51,139 bases of DNA from an uncultured bacterium (lineage in GTDB: Bacteria > Actinomycetota > Coriobacteriia > Coriobacteriales > Coriobacteriaceae). Positions 36,241 to 44,541 of the stretch are shown here, piece by piece (within the stretch, counting starts at the first letter, position 1; the number at the start of each line of letters is the position of its first letter). The notes under the pieces are model-generated. The model was not told the origin of the DNA. It worked only from the letters and a program-made list of their open reading frames with translations, and did not search any database. The translations under genes were made by a program, and so were the position numbers. The stretch spans positions 1-51,139 of the forward strand of contig CAJMMX010000006.1 in the NCBI GenBank assembly GCA_905214615.1, given 5' to 3'.

Positions 36241-36344
36241 GCATACAAATCGAGCGAGGACTATCTCCCACTTTGAGTGCGAAATTGCGCCCAAAACGGG
36301 AGATAATCCACGCTCGATATTTCGACGGGAGAAAATCCTCGCTC
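36241..36344. repeat. GAGCGTGG...CCACGCTC palindrome, copy 2
   Basis: Starts GCATACAAATC, then GAGCGAGGACTATCTCCC (36252-36269) with two right arms: 36298-36315 and 36327-36344. The second right arm carries the TCCTCGCTC that matches the left arm's GAGCGAGGA, and the first carries the GATAATCC that matches CTATC, so the extra arm looks like a partial duplication. Confidence 0.75.
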
Positions 36345-36346
36345 GG

Positions 36347-36676
36347 TTACTCGTCGACGATCTCGGCAAGCCAGACGTTCAGAGTATCGACCTCGGGGCA
36401 GCAGAACTTTGCCGTACCGGGCTCGTTTCCAGGCACGGTTCCGCCGTAGCGCAGGATATCGATATAGGGAAAGCCCACGTGGCAGGCCATGGAGCACATC
36501 TTGCCGCGATCGCGGTCGAAGTCAAAAACGTCGCCCGGCTTGTGACCGTGGTGGCAGCGGCACGTCCCCAGCTGGTCCACGCAGCTCACGCGGATACGCG
36601 GCCGCTTGCCACGCGGCGCACCGAGCGGCCTGTTCTCGCCCGCAGGCTTGACGCCGTCCTCGCCAGCATTACTCAT
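36347..36676 (-). CDS. TIGR04076-like small cysteine-rich protein
   Basis: 109 aa; resembles the TIGR04076 family of unknown function: a Cys/His-containing CRCHHGHKPGDVFDFD segment and MCSMACHVGFPYIDILRYGG. Eight cysteines in total suggest a metal or redox role, unproven. The ATG at 36676 overlaps the end of the kinase gene by 8 nt, so translation is coupled; a TTG two codons before is an alternative. Confidence 0.75.
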   Translation of the reverse strand: MSNAGEDGVKPAGENRPLGAPRGKRPRIRVSCVDQLGTCRCHHGHKPGDVFDFDRDRGKMCSMACHVGFPYIDILRYGGTVPGNEPGTAKFCCPEVDTLNVWLAEIVDE

Positions 36677-37493
36677 GGTCAATCACATCCAGGCAGGCCT
36701 CGATGGGAAGGCCAGCCGACTTGTCCTCTTGGTCGGCATTGCGCTCGATAAGCTCAGCCACCACACGCATGGCATCGGACGTCGCGCGCTGCAGACTCCA
36801 ACCTGCCATAACGCGGCCGACGAGCACCGCCGAAAACGTGTCGCCCGTGCCCGGGAAATAGACCGGAATGAGCTCAAAGGGAATCGTGAAGTACTCCCCC
36901 GCTACATGGTCGTAACCGATAACCGCGTTCATGCCATTGACCACGGCGCTCGTAATGACCACCGACTTGGCACCCAGCTCGCGCACGGCGTCCACAAGGG
37001 CGCGGGCCTCATCGGGCGTAATTTGCTCTGCAATAGGTGTATCGGTGAGCAGACAGGCCTCGGTGTAGTTGGGAACCGCGTAATCGGCGCACTCCAGCAG
37101 GTGCCGCATAAGGCCAATCGTGGACTCGGGCACGCCCGCATAGAGCTTGCCGTTGTCGCCCATGATGGGGTCAACGAACACCTTGGTGCCCTTTTGCGCA
37201 CGGCGGTGGCAAAAGTCCGAGATGATGCGCGTCTCTTCCTCGGTCACGATAAAGCCGGTCGAGATGGCGTCGAACTCAAAGCCGAGCTCCTCCCAGATAG
37301 CGAGGCTTTGGCGCACATACTCGGTGGTGTCGTGGATGTAGAACTTGGGGTAGTTGAGCGTGTCGGAAACAAGCGCCGTCGGCAGGTTATGGATACGGTA
37401 GCCCATGTGCGACAGCACCGGCAGCATGGCGGAAAGCGCGACCTTGCCGTAACCGCACATATCGTTGATCAGCAGCAGCTGAGTGTTCTTCAT
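36669..37493 (-). CDS. Pyridoxal/pyridoxamine kinase
   Basis: 274-aa ribokinase-superfamily enzyme phosphorylating vitamin B6 vitamers. NDMCGYGKVALSAMLPVLS is the PdxY-type N-terminus; DPIMGDNGKLYAG and the anion-hole/catalytic Asp motif PGTGDTFSAVL are present. ATG at 37493, after an RBS-like GAGGG. Forms a pair with the TIGR04076-like gene. PdxY versus ThiD/PdxK-like specificity not resolved. Confidence 0.9.
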   Translation of the reverse strand: MKNTQLLLINDMCGYGKVALSAMLPVLSHMGYRIHNLPTALVSDTLNYPKFYIHDTTEYVRQSLAIWEELGFEFDAISTGFIVTEEETRIISDFCHRRAQKGTKVFVDPIMGDNGKLYAGVPESTIGLMRHLLECADYAVPNYTEACLLTDTPIAEQITPDEARALVDAVRELGAKSVVITSAVVNGMNAVIGYDHVAGEYFTIPFELIPVYFPGTGDTFSAVLVGRVMAGWSLQRATSDAMRVVAELIERNADQEDKSAGLPIEACLDVIDHE

Positions 37494-37673
37494 GAGGGTC
37501 TCCCTTGTTTCGGGCACAGCGCAGCAGCGCCACAGTGCGACTAAGTGTAGCGCAGGAGGCGTTGTGGGCGGAGGCGAGCGGTACGAAGGGCAAATTGTTG
37601 CGGAAAGGTTTCGGAAATGGGGGCTGTTTGCTCCATAGCGGCCTAGTTGATGCTACTCATATAGCGCCATTTC

Positions 37674-37824
37674 AAAACTATGCCTATTTACTACGTTTAA
37701 CCGCCCGCCTCCAACCACAACGAATTTCTCTCCAACAAAACCGCAGGTAGATAGCTTGCGTTTTTTCAGAAACAGCTGTTGTGGTCAGCGATGCTGGATT
37801 CATCGTAGTAATTAGGCATAGTTT
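37674..37824. repeat. MITE-like element with TACTACG terminal repeats, copy 1
   Basis: About 150 bp with imperfect terminal inverted repeats (AAACTATGCCTATTTACTACG and its complement) and an internal CGCAGGTAGAtaGCTTGCG. A second copy of the same architecture is at 47079-47236. No coding capacity. Occupies the pdx kinase-marR gap (37494-38053), which has no gene. Confidence 0.7.
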
Positions 37825-37893
37825 TTGGCAAGGCCGCTTCGAAAGGCATCATCGCAGCCCAAAACGATACCTTTTCCTTCGTCCCCAAGGGAT

Positions 37894-37960
37894 CAGATTG
37901 CCGCTTAGGAGCGTTTGCAGCGTCGAGCGGTTACGGCGTTTGGTAAAACGCCGTAACTTA
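37894..37960 (-). repeat. Dispersed structured element, copy 4 (truncated)
   Basis: Stem 1 is intact (37930-37941 with 37946-37957, identical to copy 2) plus the linker and the distal arm of stem 2 (CGCTTAGGAGCGTTT); the partner arm and apex are missing. A TTA, the stop codon of copy 2 read on the other strand, is retained at 37958-37960 although no minus-strand gene ends here. Confidence 0.7.
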
Positions 37961-37974
37961 ATAAGTTTGGTACC

Positions 37975-38037
37975 TTGACATTTATTTCTTGCACTCCTAA
38001 ATTAGTTAGGCACAAAACAATTGCACTACCTAACTAA
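37975..38037 (+). promoter_or_regulatory. marR-ABC exporter promoter and operator
   Basis: TTGACA (37975-37980), 17 nt, TAAATT (37998-38003). A palindrome TTAGTTAGG / CCTAACTAA (38002-38010 with 38029-38037) overlaps the -10 and the start region and precedes the RBS AAAGGAG. A textbook site for MarR autorepression. Confidence 0.8.
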
Positions 38038-38053
38038 AGAAAGGAGCGACACC

Positions 38054-38560
38054 ATGTGCGATGACCACATCGGCCTCTGCCCCCACACGCCGGGCGGCGA
38101 CCCCCATGAACCCGCAGATGCGCCCGCGGCACAGTCCCAATCAGACGCGCTCGCCAAGCACATCCTAAACGGGCTGGGCTTCTGCGGCCACTTTCTGCAC
38201 TTTCACGGCGGCGGCGCCTCGGGAAAGGCCCCCATCGTCTGTTTGCTCGCCAAGCAGCCAAACGGCGAGATGTCACAGCAGGAACTAGGCCTGCACTTTG
38301 ATCTTAAGCCCGGTTCGCTTTCCGAGATTCTCTCCAAGATCGAATGCGCCGGCCTTATCGAGCGCAGCCGCAATCCCAAAGACCGGCGGCAGCTCACCAT
38401 TCGCCTGACCGAAGCGGGATGGGAAAAGGCCCACGTAGAGCAGGCGGCCCGCATCCGCTTTAGAGAACGGGCCTTTAGCGCGCTCACCCACGACGAGCGC
38501 GAGGACCTCGCCGAAATGCTCGATAAAATCCGCGTAACCTGGGAGGAACTGGATGATTAA
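38054..38560 (+). CDS. MarR family regulator with Cys/His-rich N-terminus
   Basis: 168-aa winged-helix repressor. HTH at about 78-105 (MSQQELGLHFDLKPGSLSEILSKIE), wing RNPKDRRQLTIRLTEAGW. The first 55 residues carry MCDDHIGLCPHTPGGDPHEP and GFCGHFLHFHGGG, unusually rich in His and Cys, possibly binding metal or sensing oxidants. ATG at 38054 with GGAG. Its stop overlaps the first ABC gene by 8 nt, so it most likely controls the exporter. Confidence 0.9.
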   Translation: MCDDHIGLCPHTPGGDPHEPADAPAAQSQSDALAKHILNGLGFCGHFLHFHGGGASGKAPIVCLLAKQPNGEMSQQELGLHFDLKPGSLSEILSKIECAGLIERSRNPKDRRQLTIRLTEAGWEKAHVEQAARIRFRERAFSALTHDEREDLAEMLDKIRVTWEELDD

Positions 38561-40367
38561 AACCCTCATGGGAAGCATCCGCGACTATATGAAAGTCACT
38601 GTTGCCACGCCGCTGCTCGTGCTTGGCGAGGTGCTCTGCGAGATGCTGATTCCATTTATCACCGCCAACCTGATCGACGCTATCAAAGACGGCGCCACCG
38701 TAGCCGAGATGCTTCCCACCGCAGGCTTTTTGGTGCTCATCGCGCTGACGTCGCTTGCTTTTGGCGCCGCGGCCGGCGTCACCTGCAGCCATGCGAGCTG
38801 CGGGTTCGCCAAGAACCTGCGTCACGACCTGTTCTACAAGATCCAGACGTTCAGCTTTGCCAACATCGATGAGTTCTCGAGCTCCTCGCTCGTCACGCGC
38901 CTGACCACCGATATCAACAACGTGCAGCAGGCCTTTATGATGATCATCCGTATCGCCGTGCGCGCGCCGCTGGTATTGATCTTCGCCTTTACCATGGCGT
39001 TTATCATGGGCGGCAGCGTCGCCATGGTCTACCTGGTCATCATTCCGCTGCTGGGCTTTGGACTGTTCTTTATCATCTTTAAGGTGCGCCCCATCTTCTC
39101 GCGCGTGTTCCACAAGTACGATGCCCTTAACGAGTCCGTCGAGGAAAACGTCACCGGCATGCGCGTGGTCAAGAGCTATGTGCGCGAAGACTTTGAGAAG
39201 GAGAAGTTCGCGACCGCCGCGCGCGACGTCCAGATGGACTTCACCCGCGCCGAGAAGCTGCTCGCCTTTAACAACCCCATGATGAACATCTGCGTCAACG
39301 GCGCGTTTGTCGTCATCATCTACCTGGGCTCCAAGCTCATCATCACGAGCCAGGGCACGCTGTTCGACGTGGGCCAGCTCTCCTCGACCTTTACCTATGG
39401 TTTCCAGATTCTCATGAGCCTGATGCAGCTGTCGATGATCTTTGTCATGGTGACCATGGCCGACGAATCGGCACACCGCATTGCCGAGGTGCTGGCCGCC
39501 GAGCCCACGATCGCCGATCCCGCCGAGCCCGTGCTCGAGGTTGCCGACGGTTCCATCGACTTTGACCACGTGAGCTTTAAGTATTCCAAGCATGCGAAGC
39601 GCCAGGCGCTCGACGATATCGACCTGCACATTACGAGCGGCGAGACCATCGGCATCATCGGCGGCACCGGCTCGGCCAAGTCCACGCTCGTTAACCTCAT
39701 CGCCCGCCTGTACGACACCACCGAAGGCGCTGTGCGCGTGGGCGGCGTGGACGTGCGCGACTACGACCTGGACGCACTGCGCCACCAGGTCGCCATGGTG
39801 CTGCAGAAAAACGTGCTGTTTAGCGGCACCATCGCCGAGAATCTGCGCTGGGGCGACCCGAACGCCACCGACGAGGAAGTCCGCGAGGCGGCACATCTGG
39901 CCTGCGCCGATGAGTTTGTCGACGGCTTCCCCAAGGGCTACGACACCTGGATCGAACAGGGCGGCTCTAATGTTTCGGGCGGTCAGAAGCAGCGCCTGTG
40001 CATTGCACGCGCCCTGCTGCGTCGCCCCAAGATCTTGATCCTGGACGACTCCACCAGCGCCGTCGACACCAAGACCGACGCTAAGATCCGCGCAGGGCTG
40101 GCAAGCTATCTGCCCAACACGACCAAGATCATCATCGCCCAGCGCATCAGCTCCGTGCAGGACGCAGACCGCATCATTGTCATGGAGGGCGGCCGCATCG
40201 CACAGATCGGCAACCACGAAGAGCTGCTCAAGACGAGTGAGATCTACCGAGAGACCTTTACCTCGCAAAACAAGATGTCTGCCGAGGGCGAAGGGGCCGT
40301 CGAGGCCGACACCGAGGCATCCGCAACGCAAGCTCAGACCCAGGAAGGAGGCGAGGCACATGAGTAA
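38553..40367 (+). CDS. Heterodimeric ABC exporter, degenerate-site subunit
   Basis: 604 aa: six-span membrane domain (about 10-310) and NBD (about 335-580). Walker A GGTGSAKS (370-377), signature VSGGQKQR, Walker B ILILDDS with Asp499 where catalytic Glu is expected. This Glu-to-Asp change is usual for the non-hydrolysing partner in heterodimeric exporters. An Ala/Glu-rich tail follows. ATG overlaps marR; the end overlaps the next gene by 8 nt. Exported compound unknown (drug, lipid or peptide). Confidence 0.94.
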   Translation: MIKTLMGSIRDYMKVTVATPLLVLGEVLCEMLIPFITANLIDAIKDGATVAEMLPTAGFLVLIALTSLAFGAAAGVTCSHASCGFAKNLRHDLFYKIQTFSFANIDEFSSSSLVTRLTTDINNVQQAFMMIIRIAVRAPLVLIFAFTMAFIMGGSVAMVYLVIIPLLGFGLFFIIFKVRPIFSRVFHKYDALNESVEENVTGMRVVKSYVREDFEKEKFATAARDVQMDFTRAEKLLAFNNPMMNICVNGAFVVIIYLGSKLIITSQGTLFDVGQLSSTFTYGFQILMSLMQLSMIFVMVTMADESAHRIAEVLAAEPTIADPAEPVLEVADGSIDFDHVSFKYSKHAKRQALDDIDLHITSGETIGIIGGTGSAKSTLVNLIARLYDTTEGAVRVGGVDVRDYDLDALRHQVAMVLQKNVLFSGTIAENLRWGDPNATDEEVREAAHLACADEFVDGFPKGYDTWIEQGGSNVSGGQKQRLCIARALLRRPKILILDDSTSAVDTKTDAKIRAGLASYLPNTTKIIIAQRISSVQDADRIIVMEGGRIAQIGNHEELLKTSEIYRETFTSQNKMSAEGEGAVEADTEASATQAQTQEGGEAHE

Positions 40368-42279
40368 GGCAACGACCGCCGAGCGCGCGCTCAACCGTAA
40401 GGGCGGCACCATGTCGCGCCTCATCAAGACGCTCTTTGGCTTCTATCCCGTGCTTTTGCCCCTTGTCGTCGCCGGCGTGGTGCTCTGCGCCATCATCAAC
40501 TCCATCGGCGCGACCTTCCTGCAGAGCGCCCTGCAGATTATTAGCGAATCGTGGCAGTCGGGCGATTGGGAAGCCGCACAGCCCAAGATTCTGCAGCTCG
40601 TGACCACCCTCGCCTGCATCTACGGCGTCGGTGTCCTGTCCTCGCTCTTCTGGAACCGCGCCATGGCTATCGTCACGCAGGGCTCGCTCGAGAAGCTGCG
40701 CGAGATGATGTTCAACCGCATGCAGGACCTGCCGATCCGCTACTTCGACACGCACCAGCGCGGCGATATCATGAGCCACTACACCAACGACATCGATACG
40801 CTGCGCCAGATGATCAGTCAGTCGCTGCCCAACCTGCTCATGACGATCATCATCATCGTCACGGTGTTCTTTATCATGCTGTACTACAGCGTGTGGATGT
40901 GCCTGGTCATCATCGCCGGCGTCGCCTTTATGACCTTTATGACCAAGCTGCTCGGCTCCAATTCCGCGCGTTTCTTCATTGCGCAGCAGACCGAGCTCGG
41001 CGTGGTCGAGGGCCATATCGAGGAAGTCATGAACGGTCAGAAGGTCGTCAAGGCGTTCTGCCACGAGTCTGCCGCCGAGGCCGATTTTGACGAGCGCAAC
41101 GAAAAGCTCTTCGAGGTCTCACAGAAGGCCAACATGTACGCCAACATCCTCATGCCCATCCTTATGAACCTGGGCAACTTGCTCTACGTGCTGGTGGCCC
41201 TTGCCGGCGGCATTTTCCTGGCGCTGGGCGTGCCCAACCTGAGCATCTCGGGCATGGCGCTGTCGATCGCCGTCGTGGTGCCGTTCCTCAACATGACCAA
41301 GCAGTTCTGCGGACAGATCGGCCAGATCTCGCAGCAGATCAACGCCGTGGTCATGGGCCTCGCCGGCGCCGACCGTATCTTTGAGCTCATCGACGAGAAG
41401 CCCGAAGCCGACGAAGGCTATGTGACGCTCGTCAACGCGCAGGTCAACCCCGATACCTGGCAGCTCGAGGAGGCTGACCACCACACCGGCATGTGGGCGT
41501 GGAAACATCCGCACCGCGCAACCGGCGAGATCGAGTACGTGCCGCTGCGTGGCGACCTGGTCATGGACAACGTCGACTTTGGCTACACGCCCGACCACGA
41601 AGTGCTGCACGGCGTGTCCGTGTTTGCCAAGCCGGGCCAGAAAGTCGCGTTTGTCGGCGCCACCGGTGCGGGCAAGACGACCATCACCAACCTCATCAAC
41701 CGCTTCTATGACATTGCCGACGGCAAGATTCGCTACGACGGCATCAACGTCAACAAGATCCGCAAGGCCGACCTGCGCCGAAGCCTGGGCGTCGTGCTGC
41801 AGGACGTGAACCTGTTCACCGGCACCGTGATGGATAACATCCGCTACGGCAACCTGGATGCCACCGACGAGGAGTGCATCGCGGCGGCCAAGCTCGCGGG
41901 CGCGGACGACTTTATCACCCGCCTGCCCGACGGCTACGACACCATGCTCACCGGCAACGGCGCCCAGCTGTCGCAGGGCCAGCGCCAGCTGATTTCGATC
42001 GCCCGCGCCGCCGTCGCCGATCCGCCGGCAATGATTCTGGACGAGGCAACGTCGAGCATCGACACCCGCACCGAGGCCATCGTTCAGGCGGGCATGGATA
42101 AGCTCATGGAGGGCCGCACGACGTTTGTCATCGCGCACCGCCTGTCCACCGTACGTAACTCCGATGCGATCATCTGTCTGGACCACGGCCGCATCATCGA
42201 GCGCGGCAACCACGACGAGCTGATCGCCAAGCGCGGATATTACTACCAGCTCTACACGGGTGCGTTTGAGCTGGAGTAG
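40360..42279 (+). CDS. Heterodimeric ABC exporter, catalytic subunit
   Basis: 639 aa: six-span domain and NBD. Walker A GATGAGKT (433-440), signature LSQGQRQL, Walker B MILDEATSSID with catalytic E562 intact. Between the domains there is an insertion of about 40 residues (EADEGYVTLVNAQVNPDTWQ type). The signature has Q in place of the second G (LSQGQ), as in several heterodimer partners. ATG at 40360 with GAAGGAGGCG. Works with the preceding subunit. Confidence 0.94.
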   Translation: MSKATTAERALNRKGGTMSRLIKTLFGFYPVLLPLVVAGVVLCAIINSIGATFLQSALQIISESWQSGDWEAAQPKILQLVTTLACIYGVGVLSSLFWNRAMAIVTQGSLEKLREMMFNRMQDLPIRYFDTHQRGDIMSHYTNDIDTLRQMISQSLPNLLMTIIIIVTVFFIMLYYSVWMCLVIIAGVAFMTFMTKLLGSNSARFFIAQQTELGVVEGHIEEVMNGQKVVKAFCHESAAEADFDERNEKLFEVSQKANMYANILMPILMNLGNLLYVLVALAGGIFLALGVPNLSISGMALSIAVVVPFLNMTKQFCGQIGQISQQINAVVMGLAGADRIFELIDEKPEADEGYVTLVNAQVNPDTWQLEEADHHTGMWAWKHPHRATGEIEYVPLRGDLVMDNVDFGYTPDHEVLHGVSVFAKPGQKVAFVGATGAGKTTITNLINRFYDIADGKIRYDGINVNKIRKADLRRSLGVVLQDVNLFTGTVMDNIRYGNLDATDEECIAAAKLAGADDFITRLPDGYDTMLTGNGAQLSQGQRQLISIARAAVADPPAMILDEATSSIDTRTEAIVQAGMDKLMEGRTTFVIAHRLSTVRNSDAIICLDHGRIIERGNHDELIAKRGYYYQLYTGAFELE

Positions 42280-42293
42280 GAACGATTACTGAC

Positions 42294-42399
42294 GGAGGGT
42301 CCCCGGGGCGGCGGGGTAATTCCTCCGTGCTCAAACATTCTCGCTGCGCTGCGAAACTGCGCGCGGAGGAAATACACCGCCGTCCACGGGGCACCCTCC
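42294..42399. repeat. Long imperfect hairpin after the exporter operon
   Basis: Outer GGAGGGT-CCCCGGGG pairs with the CCACGGGGCACCCTCC side, inner TTCCTCCG with CGGAGGAA; arms about 35 nt, loop about 36 nt. No T-tract. It precedes the true terminator at 42443. Probably another dispersed palindrome. Confidence 0.6.
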
Positions 42400-42442
42400 T
42401 ACGCGTGATCAGCCCGTCGTTTAAAACGGAATAAAGGTTAGT

Positions 42443-42475
42443 GAGGCCCTGGCCGTTTGGCCAGGGCCTCGTTTT
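42443..42475 (+). terminator. Terminator of the MarR-ABC exporter operon
   Basis: Perfect 12-bp stem GAGGCCCTGGCC / GGCCAGGGCCTC, loop GTTT, then GTTTT. It also separates the operon from the convergent lysR gene. Confidence 0.9.
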
Positions 42476-42482
42476 GTGTGAG

Positions 42483-43361
42483 CTACTTGAGGAGTTGGGC
42501 AATGGCGTTGACGAATTTTTGGACTTGGAGGGTGGGCTCGAGCGGGTAGTGCAAATAGACCGGCACCTCGCGGCCGCACAGGAACGGCACGCCTACAAAG
42601 GCCGGGTGTACGCCTGACCAAGCTCCGCAGGTGAGCACCGCGTCGCCCTTTTCCTCCGCCTCGTTAAAGAGCGCAAAGTCGAAGCTATCCACGTCGATCA
42701 CGTCCACGCCGCCGTCGGCCAAAAGGTCGATGCGCAGGCTGTCCATGGCGTCGTTGCCGTGACGGAGCACGCGCAGGCGCATGCCCTCCAGGTCGGCAAC
42801 TGTGATGCGCGTCTTGCGCGCAAGCGGGCTCGTGCGCGGCACATCAATATAAAACGGTACGTTGACGATAAGGAGCTTTTGGCAGGCATCACCCCAGCGT
42901 GGGGTAGAAAAACTCGATTGCACCACATCGACCTCGCGGCCCAAGCTGCGCATGACGGTCTCGCGCTCATCATAAAGGTCACTCACCGGCACAATCTCAA
43001 AGCGCAGTGACGGCTCCAGTTCGTGCACACTCGTCCACATCGACAGCGTCTGGCGCCCAGGGCACATCATCGACACGCCCAGGCGCACGGCACCGCCATC
43101 GCCCGCCGCGCGTCGGGCACGGCGCAGCGCGTCCTCGGACTGCCGCATGATCGAGCGCGCGTCGTCCACCAGCAGAGCGCCCGCCGGCGTCACCTTGACG
43201 CCCGAGTGCGAGCGTTCGAACAGCGTGATGCCGAACTCGGCCTCGAAGCCCGACACCTGCTTGACGAGCGCCGGAGTCGACACGCGCAATTGTGCCGCCG
43301 CACGCGAGAAGCTTCCCAGCTCCGCAGCGGCCGATATGGCCTCAAGTCGTCGATCGTACAC
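42483..43361 (-). CDS. LysR family transcriptional regulator
   Basis: 292 aa. N-terminal HTH (RLEAISAAAELGSFSRAAAQL, residues about 4-24, then LRVSTPALVKQVSGFE) and effector domain from about 90. Start: GTG at 43359-43361 with GGGAG 6 nt upstream, exactly where LysR proteins normally begin; the upstream ATG at 43454 is unsupported. Divergent from the SDR-MFS-oxidoreductase operon, so probably its activator. Confidence 0.9.
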   Translation of the reverse strand: MYDRRLEAISAAAELGSFSRAAAQLRVSTPALVKQVSGFEAEFGITLFERSHSGVKVTPAGALLVDDARSIMRQSEDALRRARRAAGDGGAVRLGVSMMCPGRQTLSMWTSVHELEPSLRFEIVPVSDLYDERETVMRSLGREVDVVQSSFSTPRWGDACQKLLIVNVPFYIDVPRTSPLARKTRITVADLEGMRLRVLRHGNDAMDSLRIDLLADGGVDVIDVDSFDFALFNEAEEKGDAVLTCGAWSGVHPAFVGVPFLCGREVPVYLHYPLEPTLQVQKFVNAIAQLLK

Positions 43362-43466
43362 GTCAATCTCCCGTTTTCGCGCCCGTGGCCACATGGTGCC
43401 ACAGGAGGTTGTTTCGCAGGTCATGCGCTCAATTGAGAATAAACTGCATCGCACAGTGTAAACCTA

Positions 43467-43567
43467 TGGTTAACGCCATTCTAACAAATATGCAATTCAC
43501 CTGCGCAAATGCAAAGCATACGATAACCAGCGAAAACCACGTGGGTCGGTTAATGGGAGCGACCCAC
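43467..43567. promoter_or_regulatory. Dyad motifs in the lysR/SDR divergent region
   Basis: ATGG-N6-CCAT (43467-43480), a T-N11-A-like dyad that could bind LysR, and a stem GTGGGTCG / CGACCCAC (43541-43548 with 43560-43567) just before the SDR ribosome site AGAAGGG. The role of both is inferred from position. Confidence 0.4.
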
Positions 43568-43593
43568 TGGGAGGCACAAGAAGGGAAGTTCCT

Positions 43594-44475
43594 ATGAGCA
43601 ATTGGCTTAAGCTCGAGGGCGATGTCTGCGCCGTGACCGGCGCACTCGGCGGCATGGGCGTCGAGATTTGCCGCGAGTTCGCCCGCAACGGCGCCAACGT
43701 CGTCCTGCTCGACCTGGACGAGGAAAAGGTCAAGGCCGCAGCTGCCGACCTCGCCGCCGAGTTTGGCATCCACGCCGAGGGTTACAAGATGAACGCCACC
43801 GACGAGGCCGAGGTTCAGGCCGCCGTCGACGCCACCATCGCCAACTTCGGCCGCGTCGACGTCCTCGTCAACACCGCCGGCATCCTGCGCTTCGCCGCTA
43901 TGGAGGACCTGCCGCTGAGCGACTGGGAGCAGGTACTCAACGTCAACCTCACCGGCTACTTCATCACCTCGCAGCGCTTTGGTCGCGAGATGATCAAGGC
44001 CGGCCAGGGCCGCCTGGTGCACATCTCGACCGTCGCCAGCCACTCCCCCGAGACGTTCTCGGGCGTGTACAGCTCCACCAAGGCCGGCGTCAACATGATG
44101 TCCAAGATGCTGGCAGCCGAGTGGGGCCCTTACGGCGTGCGCTCCAACTGCGTCGAGCCCTGCTTTGTCAAGACCCCCATGTCGGCGAGCTTTTACGCCG
44201 ACCCCGAGGTCGAGAAGAGCCGCAGCCGCCTCATCGCCACGCGCCGCATCGGCGAGGTCAGCGATATCGCCAACGCCGTCATGTTCCTGGCGTCCAAGCG
44301 CTCGGACTTTACCACCGGCGACGCCATCAAGGTCGATGGCGGCTTCTCCAACATGATGGGCGACCTCACCGCCAAGCCCGGCGGCCGCCGCGCCTTTGCC
44401 GACAACTACCTTAAGAACAAGGGTGTCGAGCTTTGGTCCGACGAGTCCGGCGTCGCAAAGCCGACTGACCAGTAA
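43594..44475 (+). CDS. Short-chain dehydrogenase/reductase
   Basis: 293-aa NAD(P)-dependent oxidoreductase. Cofactor loop TGALGGMG (15-22), NTAG at 93-96, catalytic Y159 and K163 in YSSTK. LDLD at the end of strand 2 suggests NAD preference. There is an extra 40-residue C-terminal extension. Likely oxidises or reduces a sugar or sugar acid. First gene of the operon with MFS and Gfo/Idh/MocA. Confidence 0.92.
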   Translation: MSNWLKLEGDVCAVTGALGGMGVEICREFARNGANVVLLDLDEEKVKAAAADLAAEFGIHAEGYKMNATDEAEVQAAVDATIANFGRVDVLVNTAGILRFAAMEDLPLSDWEQVLNVNLTGYFITSQRFGREMIKAGQGRLVHISTVASHSPETFSGVYSSTKAGVNMMSKMLAAEWGPYGVRSNCVEPCFVKTPMSASFYADPEVEKSRSRLIATRRIGEVSDIANAVMFLASKRSDFTTGDAIKVDGGFSNMMGDLTAKPGGRRAFADNYLKNKGVELWSDESGVAKPTDQ

Positions 44476-44541
44476 AGCAGCCCGACAGGGAGGACCCGCG
44501 GACACGCCTGTTCCTCCCCCGTATCGATTAGAAAGAGTCCA

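Noticed and set aside
38484..40427. 647-codon minus-strand open frame opposite the first ABC exporter gene
   Set aside because: Mirrors the codon pattern of the real exporter subunit, has no ribosome site and gives a His/Asp/Gly-rich product typical of antisense frames.
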